From the NCBI RefSeq assembly GCF_001189845.1, contig NZ_LFLZ01000042.1, positions 1 to 64,000 on the forward strand: a stretch of DNA of 64,000 nucleotides. Direction: 5' to 3'. Position 1 is the stretch's first letter. The number at the start of each line of letters is the position of its first letter. The stretch comes from Bradyrhizobium tropiciagri. Lineage in GTDB: Bacteria > Pseudomonadota > Alphaproteobacteria > Rhizobiales > Xanthobacteraceae. A model generated the notes under the pieces. The model made no database searches, was not told the DNA's origin, and was given only the letters and a program-made list of their open reading frames with translations. A program made the position numbers and the translations under genes. Shown piece after piece: positions 26,968-35,906 of this stretch.

Positions 26968-27261
26968 ATGCCGAAACTTGCACTCATCGCCACTGTCGAG
27001 GTCGCGCCGGAGAGGCGGGACCAGGTCTTGTCGCTGCTATCGGCGCACGGCGCGCGCTCGCTCAGGGATGAGCCGGGCACGCTGCACTTCGACATCCTGG
27101 TGCCGCGCGAGGACGCGTCGAAGCTCTTGATCTACGAGGTCTATCAGGATGACGCGGCGTTCGAGGCGCATCGCAATGCACGATCGATCGCGCAGTTCCG
27201 CGAGGAGAGCGCCGGGCTCGGCATCAAGATCACCGCGACGCGGTGCACGCCCGCCGTCTAG
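26968..27261 (+). CDS. Antibiotic biosynthesis monooxygenase (ABM/YgiN-like) domain protein
   Basis: A 97-residue single-domain protein with the ABM ferredoxin-like fold: LIATVEVAPERRDQVLSLL, then EPGTLHFDILVP, and IYEVYQDDAAFEAHR. Family members include YgiN-type quinol monooxygenases and small haem- or cofactor-independent oxygenases. AGGAGG lies ten bases before the ATG, and the gene sits 22 bases after the epoxide hydrolase. The two may act on one aromatic or terpenoid substrate (inference). Confidence 0.88.
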   Translation: MPKLALIATVEVAPERRDQVLSLLSAHGARSLRDEPGTLHFDILVPREDASKLLIYEVYQDDAAFEAHRNARSIAQFREESAGLGIKITATRCTPAV

Positions 27262-27278
27262 TGTCGTTGCGAGCGGCG

Positions 27279-27470
27279 TCACGCCCGGTTGAGGCTGGCG
27301 CCGCGCTCGGACAAAACCTTCTCGGCCTTGGGCGTCAGCTCGTAGAGATCGCCGTCCTTGGCGACGTATCCCTCCTTGATGAGCCGGTCGACCTCGCCCT
27401 GCACGTCGTCGGCAAAGGCGATGGATTGGGCGATGTCGCAGAGAACCGCGACCTGTTCGTCTCTAAGCAT
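27279..27470 (-). CDS. Small winged-helix-like protein of unknown function
   Basis: A 63-residue protein beginning MLRDEQVAVL. GGAGG lies five bases before the ATG at 27470, which makes this start better than one 13 codons upstream. The sequence DRLIKEGYVAKDGDLYELTPKAEKVLSERG resembles the second half of a winged helix-turn-helix (recognition helix, then a wing with DGDLYELT). A DNA-binding role is possible, but the domain is short. It ends 18 bases from the convergent ABM gene and precedes hisC on the same strand. Confidence 0.7.
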   Translation of the reverse strand: MLRDEQVAVLCDIAQSIAFADDVQGEVDRLIKEGYVAKDGDLYELTPKAEKVLSERGASLNRA

Positions 27471-27536
27471 GGCGTCCTCCGTCAGGGCGGGGAACGCGCA
27501 GGCCGTCATTCGGTTCCAGCGACGGCCGAAACGGGC

Positions 27537-28589
27537 TCAGACCATCTGACGCAGCAGCTCGATCAGGCGGCCGCATTCATCGTCCGTTCCGACCGTGATG
27601 CGCAGGAAATCCTCGATCCGCGGCTTCTGGAAATGCCGCACCAGGACGCCGCGTTCGCGCAGCTTCGCGGCGAGATCCGCGCCGCGATGGCCGCCATGGC
27701 GCGCGAACACGAAGTTCGCAAGCGACGGCAGCACCTCGAAGCCGAGCGCGGTGAGGCCGCGGACCAGCGCCTCGCGACTGCTGATGATGCGTTGCCGGGT
27801 CTCGTCAAACCATCCGTCGTCCTCGATCGCGGCGACCGCACCTGCGATCGCAAAGCAGTCCAGCGGATAGGAGTTGAAGCTGTCCTTGACGCGCTCCAGC
27901 GCCTCGATCAGCGGGCGCTGGCCGATGGCGAAGCCGACCCGCAATCCCGCCAGCGCGCGCGACTTGGACAGCGTCTGGATCACCAGAAGATTGTCGTGAT
28001 GGGCGACCAGCGGCACCGCGCTCTCGGCGCCGAAGTCGACATAGGCCTCGTCGACCACCACGAGACGGTCGGGATGCGCGGTGACCAGCGCCTCGATCGC
28101 GGCGCGCGGCAGCGCGATGCCGGTCGGCGCGTTCGGATTGCACAGCAGGATGGCGCTGCCCGGGCGCCGGTAGTCGGCGAGATCAATCCGCATCGCGGCG
28201 TCGAGCGGCACCTGTTCGTATCGCGCGCCATAGAGGCGGCAATAGACCGGATAGAAGCTGTAGGTGATGTCGGGGAACAGCAGCGGCGCATCGTGCTTCA
28301 GCAGCGCCGGGAAGCTGTGGGCCAGCACCTCGTCCGAGCCGTTGCCGACGAACACCTCGTCTGATGTGACGCCGTAGCGCGTCGCGATCGCCTCGCGCAG
28401 GGCGGTTGCGCGCGGATCCGGATAGAGCCGCAGGCGATCAGCGGTCGCCGCGATCGCGGCCAGCGCGCGCGGCGACGGCGGGTAGGGATTCTCGTTGGTA
28501 TTGAGCTTGATGAGGCCGTCGATCTTGGGCTGCTCGCCGGGCACATATGGCGACAGATTGTGGACGACCGAACTCCAGAAGCGACTCAT
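27537..28589 (-). CDS. hisC: Histidinol-phosphate aminotransferase
   Basis: A 350-residue class I/II aminotransferase. Diagnostic segments are LNTNENPYPPSP near residue 30, YPDP near 56, CNPNAPTG near 150 and the PLP-binding Lys209 in LSKSRALAGLRVG. HisC converts imidazole acetol phosphate to histidinol phosphate; such enzymes may also serve aromatic amino-acid synthesis. Start MSRFWSSVVHNLSPYVPGEQ at 28589 is typical for the order; an in-frame ATG at 28619 is an alternative. It is not beside other his genes here, as expected in genomes with several hisC paralogs. Confidence 0.9.
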   Translation of the reverse strand: MSRFWSSVVHNLSPYVPGEQPKIDGLIKLNTNENPYPPSPRALAAIAATADRLRLYPDPRATALREAIATRYGVTSDEVFVGNGSDEVLAHSFPALLKHDAPLLFPDITYSFYPVYCRLYGARYEQVPLDAAMRIDLADYRRPGSAILLCNPNAPTGIALPRAAIEALVTAHPDRLVVVDEAYVDFGAESAVPLVAHHDNLLVIQTLSKSRALAGLRVGFAIGQRPLIEALERVKDSFNSYPLDCFAIAGAVAAIEDDGWFDETRQRIISSREALVRGLTALGFEVLPSLANFVFARHGGHRGADLAAKLRERGVLVRHFQKPRIEDFLRITVGTDDECGRLIELLRQMV

Positions 28590-28840
28590 GATCTGTGACT
28601 CAAAAGGGGGATGCATCACATTAGGGGATGGCTGGACTTGGCGAAAGCCCGCATTTGCCTAAGCAAGATGCACTATTGAGCAATTGTGATTTCCAGTTTC
28701 AAGTTGACGCGAAGGACGTGTCCGCATTGTTTGCTGCGTGTGGCGTGGTTCATAAAACCTGCAGCGCTTCCTGGATTATGTGATAGGCTGCGCGGACGTC
28801 CACACGCCGTCGCTGCTGTGCCGGTCGCGGATTTGTTGCT

Positions 28841-28872
28841 GCGTAGCTTTTGGAATGCGTAGCTTTTGGAAT
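28841..28872. repeat. Perfect 16-base tandem duplication in the hisC upstream gap
   Basis: GCGTAGCTTTTGGAAT occurs twice head to tail (28841-28856 and 28857-28872). The surrounding gap, 28620-29038, has lower GC than its neighbours and no convincing gene: open frames on the minus strand here are arginine-rich and unlike proteins. A recent replication slippage event is the simplest explanation. Confidence 0.8.
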
Positions 28873-29038
28873 GTGAATTTTTAGCTCACGAAAAGCCAAT
28901 TCCTGACTGCGATCCCGGGGCCTCGATCTCCGATCTGTGGAATGTGTCGAACTGACTTGCGTCGAACCGGTGTGCCCGCCGGCGTTCGCGCTCGTGTGAT
29001 TTTTGCAGACCATTTTTCTGTCCAAAGGTGTTCCGGTC

Positions 29039-29236
29039 ATGCGCAAGGACGAGAGCCCGGCAGATTCCGACGTTTGCTTCAGCGATATCTGGTCCGCCGC
29101 GCAGCACGCGCGCAGCGATGCCTTTCGGGCGATCATCACGCAAATGTGGCGGAGGATGTTGCCCCCGACCGCCCGCCCGCGGCCGAAGCGCACCCGCAAT
29201 TTGTTACCCGACCCGCGCGGGAAGGTTGGGGCGTAG
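29039..29236 (+). CDS. Small protein upstream of amidase
   Basis: A 65-residue ORF beginning MRKDESPADSDVCFSDIWSA, with a normal amino-acid mix in its first half and a basic, Pro-rich tail. Its TAG stop is followed after one base by the ATG of the amidase gene, the tight spacing of a translationally coupled pair. I do not recognise a family. It could instead be a leader ORF controlling the amidase. Support is the spacing and composition only. Confidence 0.45.
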   Translation: MRKDESPADSDVCFSDIWSAAQHARSDAFRAIITQMWRRMLPPTARPRPKRTRNLLPDPRGKVGA

Positions 29237-29237
29237 G

Positions 29238-30791
29238 ATGTCCAGCGACCACCTGAACCTGGTACGTCCAGCCGCGAAATTGAAACCGGCCGTGCGCGGC
29301 CACGACTTCGCATCCGCTCAGCAGCGCGGGGTCATCGAGCTCGGCGTCTGCGCGTTGTCGGACCTGATCGCCTCGCACGAAATCTCCGTCGTCGAGATAG
29401 CAACGCTCTATCTCGACCGCATCGAGCTGATCAATCCCGGCCATAACGCGCTCGTCTCGCTGCGCGATCGCGACGCGATCCTGGCGGACGCACGCGAAAA
29501 GGATGTCCTGCTGGCGCGCGGCGTCCGTGAGGGCTGGTTGCACGGCATCCCGCAGGCGATCAAGGATCTGGCGTCGACCAGGGGATTGCGGACGACGCTG
29601 GGTTCGCCGCTGCACACGAACTCGGTCCCGTCGCGTGACGCGCTGTTTGTACAGCGGATGAAGCAGTCCGGCGCGATCCTGGTCGGCAAGACCAACACCG
29701 CCGAGTTCGGGCTGGGATCGCAGACCTACAACCCGGTGTTCGGCACCACGCTGAATGCCTATGACCGCACGCGCACTTCGGGGGGCAGCAGCGGCGGCGC
29801 TGCCGTCGCGGTCGCCACACGCATGTTGCCGGTCGCGGACGGCAGCGACAACGCCGGCTCGATCCGCAACCCGGCCGCCTACAACAACCTGTTCTCGTTG
29901 CGGCCTTCGCAGGGCTTGATGCCTCACGAGGGACGCGATCCGCATCTGCCGTCGTTCGGCACTGTCGGACCGATCGGGCGCTCGGCGGAAGATCTTGCGA
30001 TGCTGTTTGCCGTGCAGGCCGACGATGCGGTGTGGGCCCGGCCGGCGGCGGAGCAGACCTCCGCCTGGTTTCGCGAACGCCTGGCGTTTGACTGGCGCGG
30101 GGCGCGTATCGGCTGGCTCGGCGATCTCGGCGGATACCTGCCTTTCGAACCCGGCGTGATCGAGCTTTGTCTGCGGGCCCTGCGGGCGTTCGCCGAGATC
30201 GGCTGCGAGGTCGATGCGGCGCAGATCGACTACCCGCTCGACGAGCTCTGGCGCGACTGGGTCGTGCTGCGGGCCTGGCTCACGGGTGGGCCGCTCGCCG
30301 GCCGCTACGCCGATCCGGCCAAGCGCGCCCTGATGAAGGACGAGGCGTGCTGGGAGGTCGAGCAGGCGATGCGCCTCTCGGCTCTCGATGTGTTCGAGGC
30401 GTCCGGACGACGCGCCGATTGGTGCCGGAAGATCGCGCAAATGTTCAAGTCATACGACTTCCTGGTGCTGCCGACGGCGCAGTGTTTTCCGTTCGATGCG
30501 AGGTTGACGTGGCCGAGGGAGATCGGCGGACGCGCGATGGATAGCTACTCCCGCTGGATGGAAGTCGTCATCTACGCCACGCTCGCAGGCTGTCCCGTGG
30601 TCAATGTGCCGGCCGGATTTTCGCCGGAAGGCCTGCCGATGGGACTGCAGATCCTGGCACCCTGTCACGGCGATCTGGCCTGTCTCCGCCTGGCGCGCGC
30701 CTACGAACAGGCGGCGCCGTGGTGTTCGATCCGGCCCATCGACGCGATTGCCACGACCGAGGAGCAGACCGATGGGTGCATTTGCGCTTAG
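29238..30791 (+). CDS. Amidase-signature family hydrolase
   Basis: A 517-residue amidase-signature enzyme. The Ser-cisSer-Lys triad is complete: Lys109 (GIPQAIKDL), cis-Ser184 (SGGSSGGAA) and nucleophile Ser208 (SDNAGSIRNPAA), with the canonical 24-residue spacing between the serines. The usual GGSIR is AGSIR here. It hydrolyses amide bonds; substrate is unknown. The start at 29238 follows a purine-rich site and removes a long non-homologous extension. Its last 20 bases overlap the start of the TauE-type exporter gene, so the two are co-translated. The exporter may remove the acid or sulfonate product (inference). Confidence 0.9.
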   Translation: MSSDHLNLVRPAAKLKPAVRGHDFASAQQRGVIELGVCALSDLIASHEISVVEIATLYLDRIELINPGHNALVSLRDRDAILADAREKDVLLARGVREGWLHGIPQAIKDLASTRGLRTTLGSPLHTNSVPSRDALFVQRMKQSGAILVGKTNTAEFGLGSQTYNPVFGTTLNAYDRTRTSGGSSGGAAVAVATRMLPVADGSDNAGSIRNPAAYNNLFSLRPSQGLMPHEGRDPHLPSFGTVGPIGRSAEDLAMLFAVQADDAVWARPAAEQTSAWFRERLAFDWRGARIGWLGDLGGYLPFEPGVIELCLRALRAFAEIGCEVDAAQIDYPLDELWRDWVVLRAWLTGGPLAGRYADPAKRALMKDEACWEVEQAMRLSALDVFEASGRRADWCRKIAQMFKSYDFLVLPTAQCFPFDARLTWPREIGGRAMDSYSRWMEVVIYATLAGCPVVNVPAGFSPEGLPMGLQILAPCHGDLACLRLARAYEQAAPWCSIRPIDAIATTEEQTDGCICA

Positions 30792-31593
30792 TCATACGGC
30801 GTGGCTTGCGGCAGCGCTCGCCGCGGCCGGTGCCTGCACCGGAATTTTGGCGGGACTGTTCGGAGTTGGCGGCGGTACGGTCATCGTGCCCGTGCTTTAC
30901 GAGGTCTTCCTGCTCTATGGCGTTCCCGATGATGTCATCATGCCGCTGTGTGTCGGGACCTCGCTCGCCGTGATCGTGCCGACGTCGATCTCATCGTTCC
31001 TCGGTCACTACCGGAAGGGCGCGGTGGATATCGGCGTGCTGAAGACATGGGCGCTCCCGATCGTCGTCGGCGCGCTGATCGGCATCGCTGCCGCTTCGGT
31101 GGCGAAACCTGTCGTATTCAAGAGCGTCTTCATCGTCGTCTGCCTGTTCCTTGCGATCAGGCTGCTCGCCGGCAAGGATACGTGGCGGCTGGGCGACGGC
31201 TTGCCCGGCTTCGCCGCAATGACGGGCTATGGCCTCGGCATCGGCTCGTCCGCCGCGCTGATGGGCATCGGCGGCGGGCTTGTCGCCAACGTCGTGCTGT
31301 CGCTCTACCGCTTCCCGATCCATGCGGCGATTGCGACGGCATCGGGCGTCGGACTGTTCGTCTCGATTCCGAGCACGCTCGGATATGTCGTCGCAGGCTG
31401 GAATCATCCGGACCTGCCGCCGTTGTCGCTCGGCTTCGTGTCGGTGATCGGATTTGCGCTGCTGACACCGCTCAGTCTGGTGACCGTGCGCTACGGTGTC
31501 GCCCTCGCGCATCAAATGCCGAAGCGCCAGATGGAGATCGCGTTGTCGCTGTATCTGATCCTGATCAGCTTGCGCTTCGTCGCGACGCTCTGA
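30772..31593 (+). CDS. TauE/SafE-family membrane transporter
   Basis: A 273-residue inner-membrane protein with eight or so hydrophobic helices. It has two copies of the family motif: GLFGVGGGTVIVPVL near residue 28 and MGIGGGLVANVVL near residue 160. TauE/SafE proteins export sulfite, sulfoacetate and similar anions. The ATG at 30772 has GAGGAG ten bases upstream and lies inside the 3' end of the amidase gene (20-base overlap). The substrate is probably set by the amidase reaction. Confidence 0.88.
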   Translation: MGAFALSHTAWLAAALAAAGACTGILAGLFGVGGGTVIVPVLYEVFLLYGVPDDVIMPLCVGTSLAVIVPTSISSFLGHYRKGAVDIGVLKTWALPIVVGALIGIAAASVAKPVVFKSVFIVVCLFLAIRLLAGKDTWRLGDGLPGFAAMTGYGLGIGSSAALMGIGGGLVANVVLSLYRFPIHAAIATASGVGLFVSIPSTLGYVVAGWNHPDLPPLSLGFVSVIGFALLTPLSLVTVRYGVALAHQMPKRQMEIALSLYLILISLRFVATL

Positions 31594-31603
31594 TCAGGAA
31601 CCG

Positions 31604-32455
31604 CTACCAGTTCGCCGTGCCCTTCATGGTCGGCTGGCCCTCGGCATTGGCGGTCCACAGCTCCATGCCGCCGTCCTTGTCGTTGGCATTGATCGAGAAC
31701 TCGCTGCCCTCGAACAGCGGCTGCACGCCGCGATAGGACAGCTTCTTCGGCGGCCTGCCGCCGCGGAGTTTCGCGGCGAGCTCGACGATGAAGGAGGCCT
31801 GCAGCGGGCCGTGGAAGATCAGGCCCGGATAGCCCTCGACCTTGGTGACGTAGTCACGGTCGTAATGGATGCGGTGGCCGTTGAAGGTCAGCGCCGAATA
31901 ACGGAACAGCAGCACGGGATCGGAGACGTGGCTCTCGCGATGCTGGGCGACCGGGGGCGGCGGTGCCTTGGCCGGCGCTGCGGACGGCGTCGTCGTCATC
32001 TCGCGATAGACGATGTCCTGCCGCTCGCGGACCGCAAGCCCGCGCGAGGTCGTCACCTCATGGTTGACCGAGACGAAGCACAGCGTGCCGGTCGAGCCCG
32101 ATTTCACCGTGACGTCGGCAATCCTGGAGGTGCGCTTGGCTTCATCGCCGATGCGCAGGGCATCGAAAAATTCAAGCTCGCCGCCGGCCCACATCCGGCG
32201 CGGCAGCGGCACCGGCGGCAGGAAGCCGCCGCGGGTCGGGTGGCCGTCGGGGCCAAGCTGCGACATCGGAAACACCGGCTGCGCCAGGCACCAATGCGTG
32301 GTCCACGGCGCGGCATCGCCTGCCTTCGGCTCGCCGATCTCCTGGAACAGCGTCGCGCGCAGCCCCATGACAAGATATTTGGTGACGACGTCGGAGGCCT
32401 CGGTGGTCTTGCCGATCCACTGGCGGAGATGGTCGAGATCGAGTTTGTCGGTCAT
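31604..32455 (-). CDS. MaoC-like acyl-CoA hydratase (mesaconyl-C4-CoA hydratase type)
   Basis: A 283-residue double hot-dog protein of the HTD2 / mesaconyl-C4-CoA hydratase group. The N-terminal FAS1-like hot-dog domain covers about 1-140. The C-terminal MaoC hydratase motif is RYSALTFNGHRIHYDRDY, followed by GLIFHGPLQASF, with catalytic Asp and His near 190-205. It hydrates an enoyl-CoA. It is the last gene of a minus-strand operon after an acyl-CoA dehydrogenase and a CoA-transferase, a set suited to activating, desaturating and hydrating a dicarboxylic or branched acid. Confidence 0.87.
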   Translation of the reverse strand: MTDKLDLDHLRQWIGKTTEASDVVTKYLVMGLRATLFQEIGEPKAGDAAPWTTHWCLAQPVFPMSQLGPDGHPTRGGFLPPVPLPRRMWAGGELEFFDALRIGDEAKRTSRIADVTVKSGSTGTLCFVSVNHEVTTSRGLAVRERQDIVYREMTTTPSAAPAKAPPPPVAQHRESHVSDPVLLFRYSALTFNGHRIHYDRDYVTKVEGYPGLIFHGPLQASFIVELAAKLRGGRPPKKLSYRGVQPLFEGSEFSINANDKDGGMELWTANAEGQPTMKGTANW

Positions 32456-32482
32456 GACTGTGTTGCCCGGGCAGGAGAGATT

Positions 32483-33583
32483 TCAGGAACGTTGGATGCG
32501 CTCGCCGATCGCCGGCACCTTGCCGTAGTGCCGCTCCTCGCCGACCACAATCGCACCCGGCGCCGGATAGCTGACCTTGCCGTTCGGCGTGTCGACCTCG
32601 ATGCGGCGCAGATGCGGATGCCTGGCGAGATCGTCCATGCTGTTGACCTCGGCAAAGGCGATGTCGGCCTCGGTGAGCTTGGCCAGCAAATCCTCGCGCG
32701 TCAGTCTGCCAAAACTGTCGCTGACGATCTGGTCGGTCACGACGCGGTTACGCACGCGCTCGACCATGTTGGCAAAGCGCGGATCGTCGGGGAGAGTGGG
32801 CTGGCCCAGCACCTTGGCGCACAGCGCCTTCCATTCGCGCTCGCTCTGGACCGAGATCAGGATCTCCTTGCCGTCCTTCGAGCGGAATACGCCGTAGGGC
32901 GCGATCGAGGGATGGGCGAGGCCGATGCGTTTGGGCGACTTGCCGTCTTCGGCATTGAGCAGCGGCACGGTGAGCCAGTCGGCCATCACGTCGAACATCG
33001 AAATGCGGATGTCGGCACCCTCGCCGGTGCGGCCGCGCCCGATCAGCGCCTCGAGGATCGACGCATGCGCGGTGGCGCCGGTCGCGACATCGACGATCGA
33101 CATGCCGACGCGCGAGGCGCCCTCGGGTCCGCCGGTGATCGAGGCAAGGCCGCTGTCGGCCTGGATCAGGAGGTCATAGGCCTTGCGGTCGGCATAGGGG
33201 CCGGTGTCGCCATAGCCGGTAATCGTGCACATGACCAGCTTCGGATAGTCCTTGCGCAGCCGCTCGCGCGAGAAGCCGAGCTTGTCCATCGAGCCCGGCT
33301 TCAAATTCTGCAACAGCACATCGGCGCCCGCGATCAGCCGCTCCAGTTCTGCGCGGCCTTCCTTGGTGGCGAGGTCGACCACCGCGGAATCCTTGCCGCG
33401 GTTGAGCCAGACGAAATAGCTGCTCTGGCCCTTCGCCGCGGCGTCGTAGCCGCGGGCGAAGTCGCCCTCGGGCCGCTCGATCTTGATGACATGGGCGCCG
33501 GCATCGGCGAGGCGTGACGAGCAGAACGGCGCGGCAACCGCCTGTTCGACGGCAATGACGGTCAATCCCTCAAGCGGCAGCAT
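32483..33583 (-). CDS. Family III CoA-transferase (CaiB/BaiF)
   Basis: A 366-residue family III CoA-transferase. The start MLPLEGLTVIAVEQAVAAPF, HVIKIERPEGDFARGYD and YFVWLNRGK are family blocks; the catalytic Asp is expected in LLIQADSGLASITG near residue 138. The enzyme moves CoA between carboxylic acids without ATP. The chosen ATG at 33583 is 11 bases downstream of the acyl-CoA dehydrogenase stop; a longer frame opens into that gene. It probably activates the acid that its two neighbours then process. Confidence 0.9.
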   Translation of the reverse strand: MLPLEGLTVIAVEQAVAAPFCSSRLADAGAHVIKIERPEGDFARGYDAAAKGQSSYFVWLNRGKDSAVVDLATKEGRAELERLIAGADVLLQNLKPGSMDKLGFSRERLRKDYPKLVMCTITGYGDTGPYADRKAYDLLIQADSGLASITGGPEGASRVGMSIVDVATGATAHASILEALIGRGRTGEGADIRISMFDVMADWLTVPLLNAEDGKSPKRIGLAHPSIAPYGVFRSKDGKEILISVQSEREWKALCAKVLGQPTLPDDPRFANMVERVRNRVVTDQIVSDSFGRLTREDLLAKLTEADIAFAEVNSMDDLARHPHLRRIEVDTPNGKVSYPAPGAIVVGEERHYGKVPAIGERIQRS

Positions 33584-33594
33584 GATCTGAGAAC

Positions 33595-34764
33595 TCAGTA
33601 GGAGCGGGGCATGCCGAGCACGTGCTCGGCGACGAAGGAGAGGATCAGATTGGTCGAGATCGGCGCCACCTGGTAGAGCCGGGTCTCGCGGAACTTGCGC
33701 TCGACGTCGTATTCCTCGGCGAAGCCAAAGCCGCCATGGGTCTGCACGCAGGCGTTCGCCGCTTCCCAGGAGGCATCCGCCGCCAGCATCTTGGCCATGT
33801 TGGCCTCGGCTCCGCAATCGAGCCCGGCCTCATATTTGCGGGTGGCTTCCTTCACCATCAATTCAGCGGCGCGCATCGAGGCGTAGGCCTTGGCAATCGG
33901 GAATTGGATGCCCTGGTTCTGGCCGATCGGCCGGCCGAATACGCTGCGCTCCTTGGCGTAGTTGGTTGCCTTGGCGATGAACCACTTGGCATCGCCGACG
34001 CATTCGGCGGCGATCAGGATGCGTTCGGCATTCATGCCGGAGAGGATGTAGCGGAAACCCTTGCCTTCCTCGCCGATCAAATTCTCCGCCGGCACCTTCA
34101 TGTCGGTGAAGAACACTTCCGTCGTGGCGTGGTTCATCATGGTGCGGATCGGGCGGATCTCCAGCCCCTTGCCCTTCACCTCGCGCATGTCGACGATGAA
34201 CACCGAGAGCCCATCGGTGCGCTTCCTGGACTGCTCCTTCGGCGTGGTACGCGCGAGCAGGATCATCAGGTCGGAATATTCCGCGCGGCTGGTCCAGATC
34301 TTCTGGCCGTTGACGACGTAATGGTCGCCCTCGCGGCGCGCGAAGGTTTTTAGCGACGAGGTGTCGGTGCCGCTGGTCGGCTCGGTGACGCCGAACGCCT
34401 GCAACCGCAATTCGCCGGTCGCGACCTTCGGCAGATACTTCGCCTTCTGCGCGTCGTTGCCATGCCGCAGCACGGTGCCCATCGTGTACATCTGGGCGTG
34501 GCAGCCGCCGCCGTTGCAGCCGGCGCGCTGGATCTCTTCCAGGATCGCCGCCGCTGCCGACAGCTTCAGGCCCGCGCCGCCATATTCCTCAGGGATCAGC
34601 ACCGAGAGATAGCCGGCTTCCGTCAGCGCATCGACGAACTCCTTCGGATAGGCCATCTGGCGATCGAGCTTGCGCCAGTATTCGCCGGGAAACTGTGCGC
34701 AGAGTTTTGCGACGGCGTCGCGGATGTCGGAGTGGTCGTCGGTGTGTTGTTCGTGTGCGGTCAT
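33595..34764 (-). CDS. Acyl-CoA dehydrogenase
   Basis: A 389-residue FAD-dependent acyl-CoA dehydrogenase. FAD/substrate motifs LQAFGVTEPTSGTDTSSLKT and VNGQKIWTSRAEYSDLMILLART lie in the middle domain. QNQGIQFPIAKAYASMRAAE and VQTHGGFGFAEEYDVERKFRE lie in the C-terminal helical domain. The ATG at 34764 excludes a stretch encoded by an interspersed repeat upstream. It leads the operon with the CoA-transferase and hydratase and is divergent from a LysR gene about 200 bases away that probably controls it. Substrate is unknown. Confidence 0.92.
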   Translation of the reverse strand: MTAHEQHTDDHSDIRDAVAKLCAQFPGEYWRKLDRQMAYPKEFVDALTEAGYLSVLIPEEYGGAGLKLSAAAAILEEIQRAGCNGGGCHAQMYTMGTVLRHGNDAQKAKYLPKVATGELRLQAFGVTEPTSGTDTSSLKTFARREGDHYVVNGQKIWTSRAEYSDLMILLARTTPKEQSRKRTDGLSVFIVDMREVKGKGLEIRPIRTMMNHATTEVFFTDMKVPAENLIGEEGKGFRYILSGMNAERILIAAECVGDAKWFIAKATNYAKERSVFGRPIGQNQGIQFPIAKAYASMRAAELMVKEATRKYEAGLDCGAEANMAKMLAADASWEAANACVQTHGGFGFAEEYDVERKFRETRLYQVAPISTNLILSFVAEHVLGMPRSY

Positions 34765-34822
34765 TGTTTCGTCTTGCCGAGAGGTTGCGTCCAAAGCGTG
34801 ATGCGCTTTAGCCCTTTGTTTG

Positions 34823-34870
34823 AGCATGATCTCTTCGGAAAACCGCTTCGCACTTTTCCGGATCAAGCTC
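34823..34870. repeat. Rhizobiales interspersed repeat (GCATGATC...CTTTTCCGGATCA type)
   Basis: GCATGATCTCTTCGGAAAAC followed by CGCTTCGCACTTTTCCGGATCAAG is a recognisable copy of a palindromic element common in Rhizobiales intergenic DNA (general knowledge). It occupies part of the divergent gap between the acyl-CoA dehydrogenase and lysR. Confidence 0.7.
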
Positions 34871-34963
34871 GTACGGGCAATGCGCCCGCTGTTGTGGGGC
34901 CCCGGTAAACTCCCTATGCTGTTTTGTTATAGCGTATGAACCTGCCTTCCAGGATTGGCAAGT

Positions 34964-35887
34964 ATGGATTTCCGCCAGCTTAGGACCTTTGCGTGCGTCG
35001 CGGAACTCGGGAGTCTGAGCAAGGCATCCGATACCTTGCGGGTCGCGCAGCCGGCGCTGAGCCGGCAGATCAAGCTCTTGGAGCACGAGCTGCGCACCGA
35101 ATTGTTCACGCGCAACGGCCGCGGCATGGTGCTGACCGATGCCGGCCGGCTGTTGCTGGCGCGCACCGGCGGTATCGTGCGGCAGATCGACCAGATCCGC
35201 GACGACATCCAGTCCGCCGGCGGGGCGCCGTCCGGGCGCGTCGTGCTCGGGCTGGTGCCGACGGTGAGCTGCGTGATCTCGGCGCGGCTGGCGCGGCGCA
35301 CGGTGGAACGTTATCCCGGCATCTCGCTCTGCATCGTCGAAAGCTACAGCGGCCATCTGATCGAGTGGCTGCATCGCGGCGAGATGGATCTTGCGGTGAT
35401 CTATGGGCCGTCGGTCGACCTGCATCTGGCGGTGCAGAGCCTCGGCCGCGACTCGATCGTCGCGGTCGGTCCGCGCGGCAGCGGGCTGAAGCAGAAGAAG
35501 CAGGTCGATATCGGCTGGCTGCTGCGCCAGCGCCTGGTGCTGCCCAGTCATTCGCACGGGCTCCGTGCCATGATCGAGCACGCGGCGGCCAAGAAGAAGG
35601 TCACGCTCGACGTCAAGCTCGAGGCGGATTCGTTCCGCGTGCTGACGAGCCTGGTCGAGGAGGGGCTCGGATACACCATGCTGCCGCCGTCCTCGGTGCG
35701 CGGCGAGGTCGCAGAGGGCCGGCTCGAAACCGCGCCGATCGCACGTCCCGCGCCGCGGCGCGAGCTGACCTTGGCCTCGCCGGTCGAGCATCCCGGCTCC
35801 AATGCGATCACGCTGATCGCAAGATTGCTGCGCGACGAGGTCGCCGCGTGCCGCGCCGAGGGGCTCTGGGATATCCAGCTCGCCTGA
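34964..35887 (+). CDS. LysR-family regulator
   Basis: A 307-residue LysR-type regulator. The helix-turn-helix is MDFRQLRTFACVAELGSLSKAS...RVAQPALSRQIKLLE at residues 1-45. The co-inducer domain runs from about 90 to 300. The ATG at 34964 starts exactly at the family N-terminus. It is divergent from the acyl-CoA dehydrogenase operon; GTTATAGCGTATGAAC just upstream (about 34926-34941) is a loosely symmetric, T-N11-A-like site. Control of that operon is inferred from orientation. Confidence 0.93.
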   Translation: MDFRQLRTFACVAELGSLSKASDTLRVAQPALSRQIKLLEHELRTELFTRNGRGMVLTDAGRLLLARTGGIVRQIDQIRDDIQSAGGAPSGRVVLGLVPTVSCVISARLARRTVERYPGISLCIVESYSGHLIEWLHRGEMDLAVIYGPSVDLHLAVQSLGRDSIVAVGPRGSGLKQKKQVDIGWLLRQRLVLPSHSHGLRAMIEHAAAKKKVTLDVKLEADSFRVLTSLVEEGLGYTMLPPSSVRGEVAEGRLETAPIARPAPRRELTLASPVEHPGSNAITLIARLLRDEVAACRAEGLWDIQLA

Positions 35888-35906
35888 GCGCGGTTGCACT
35901 GACGTC

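Noticed and set aside
28750..29313. 187-codon minus-strand frame between hisC and amidase
   Set aside because: Low-complexity Arg/Ser composition, overlaps the amidase start and has no recognisable motif.
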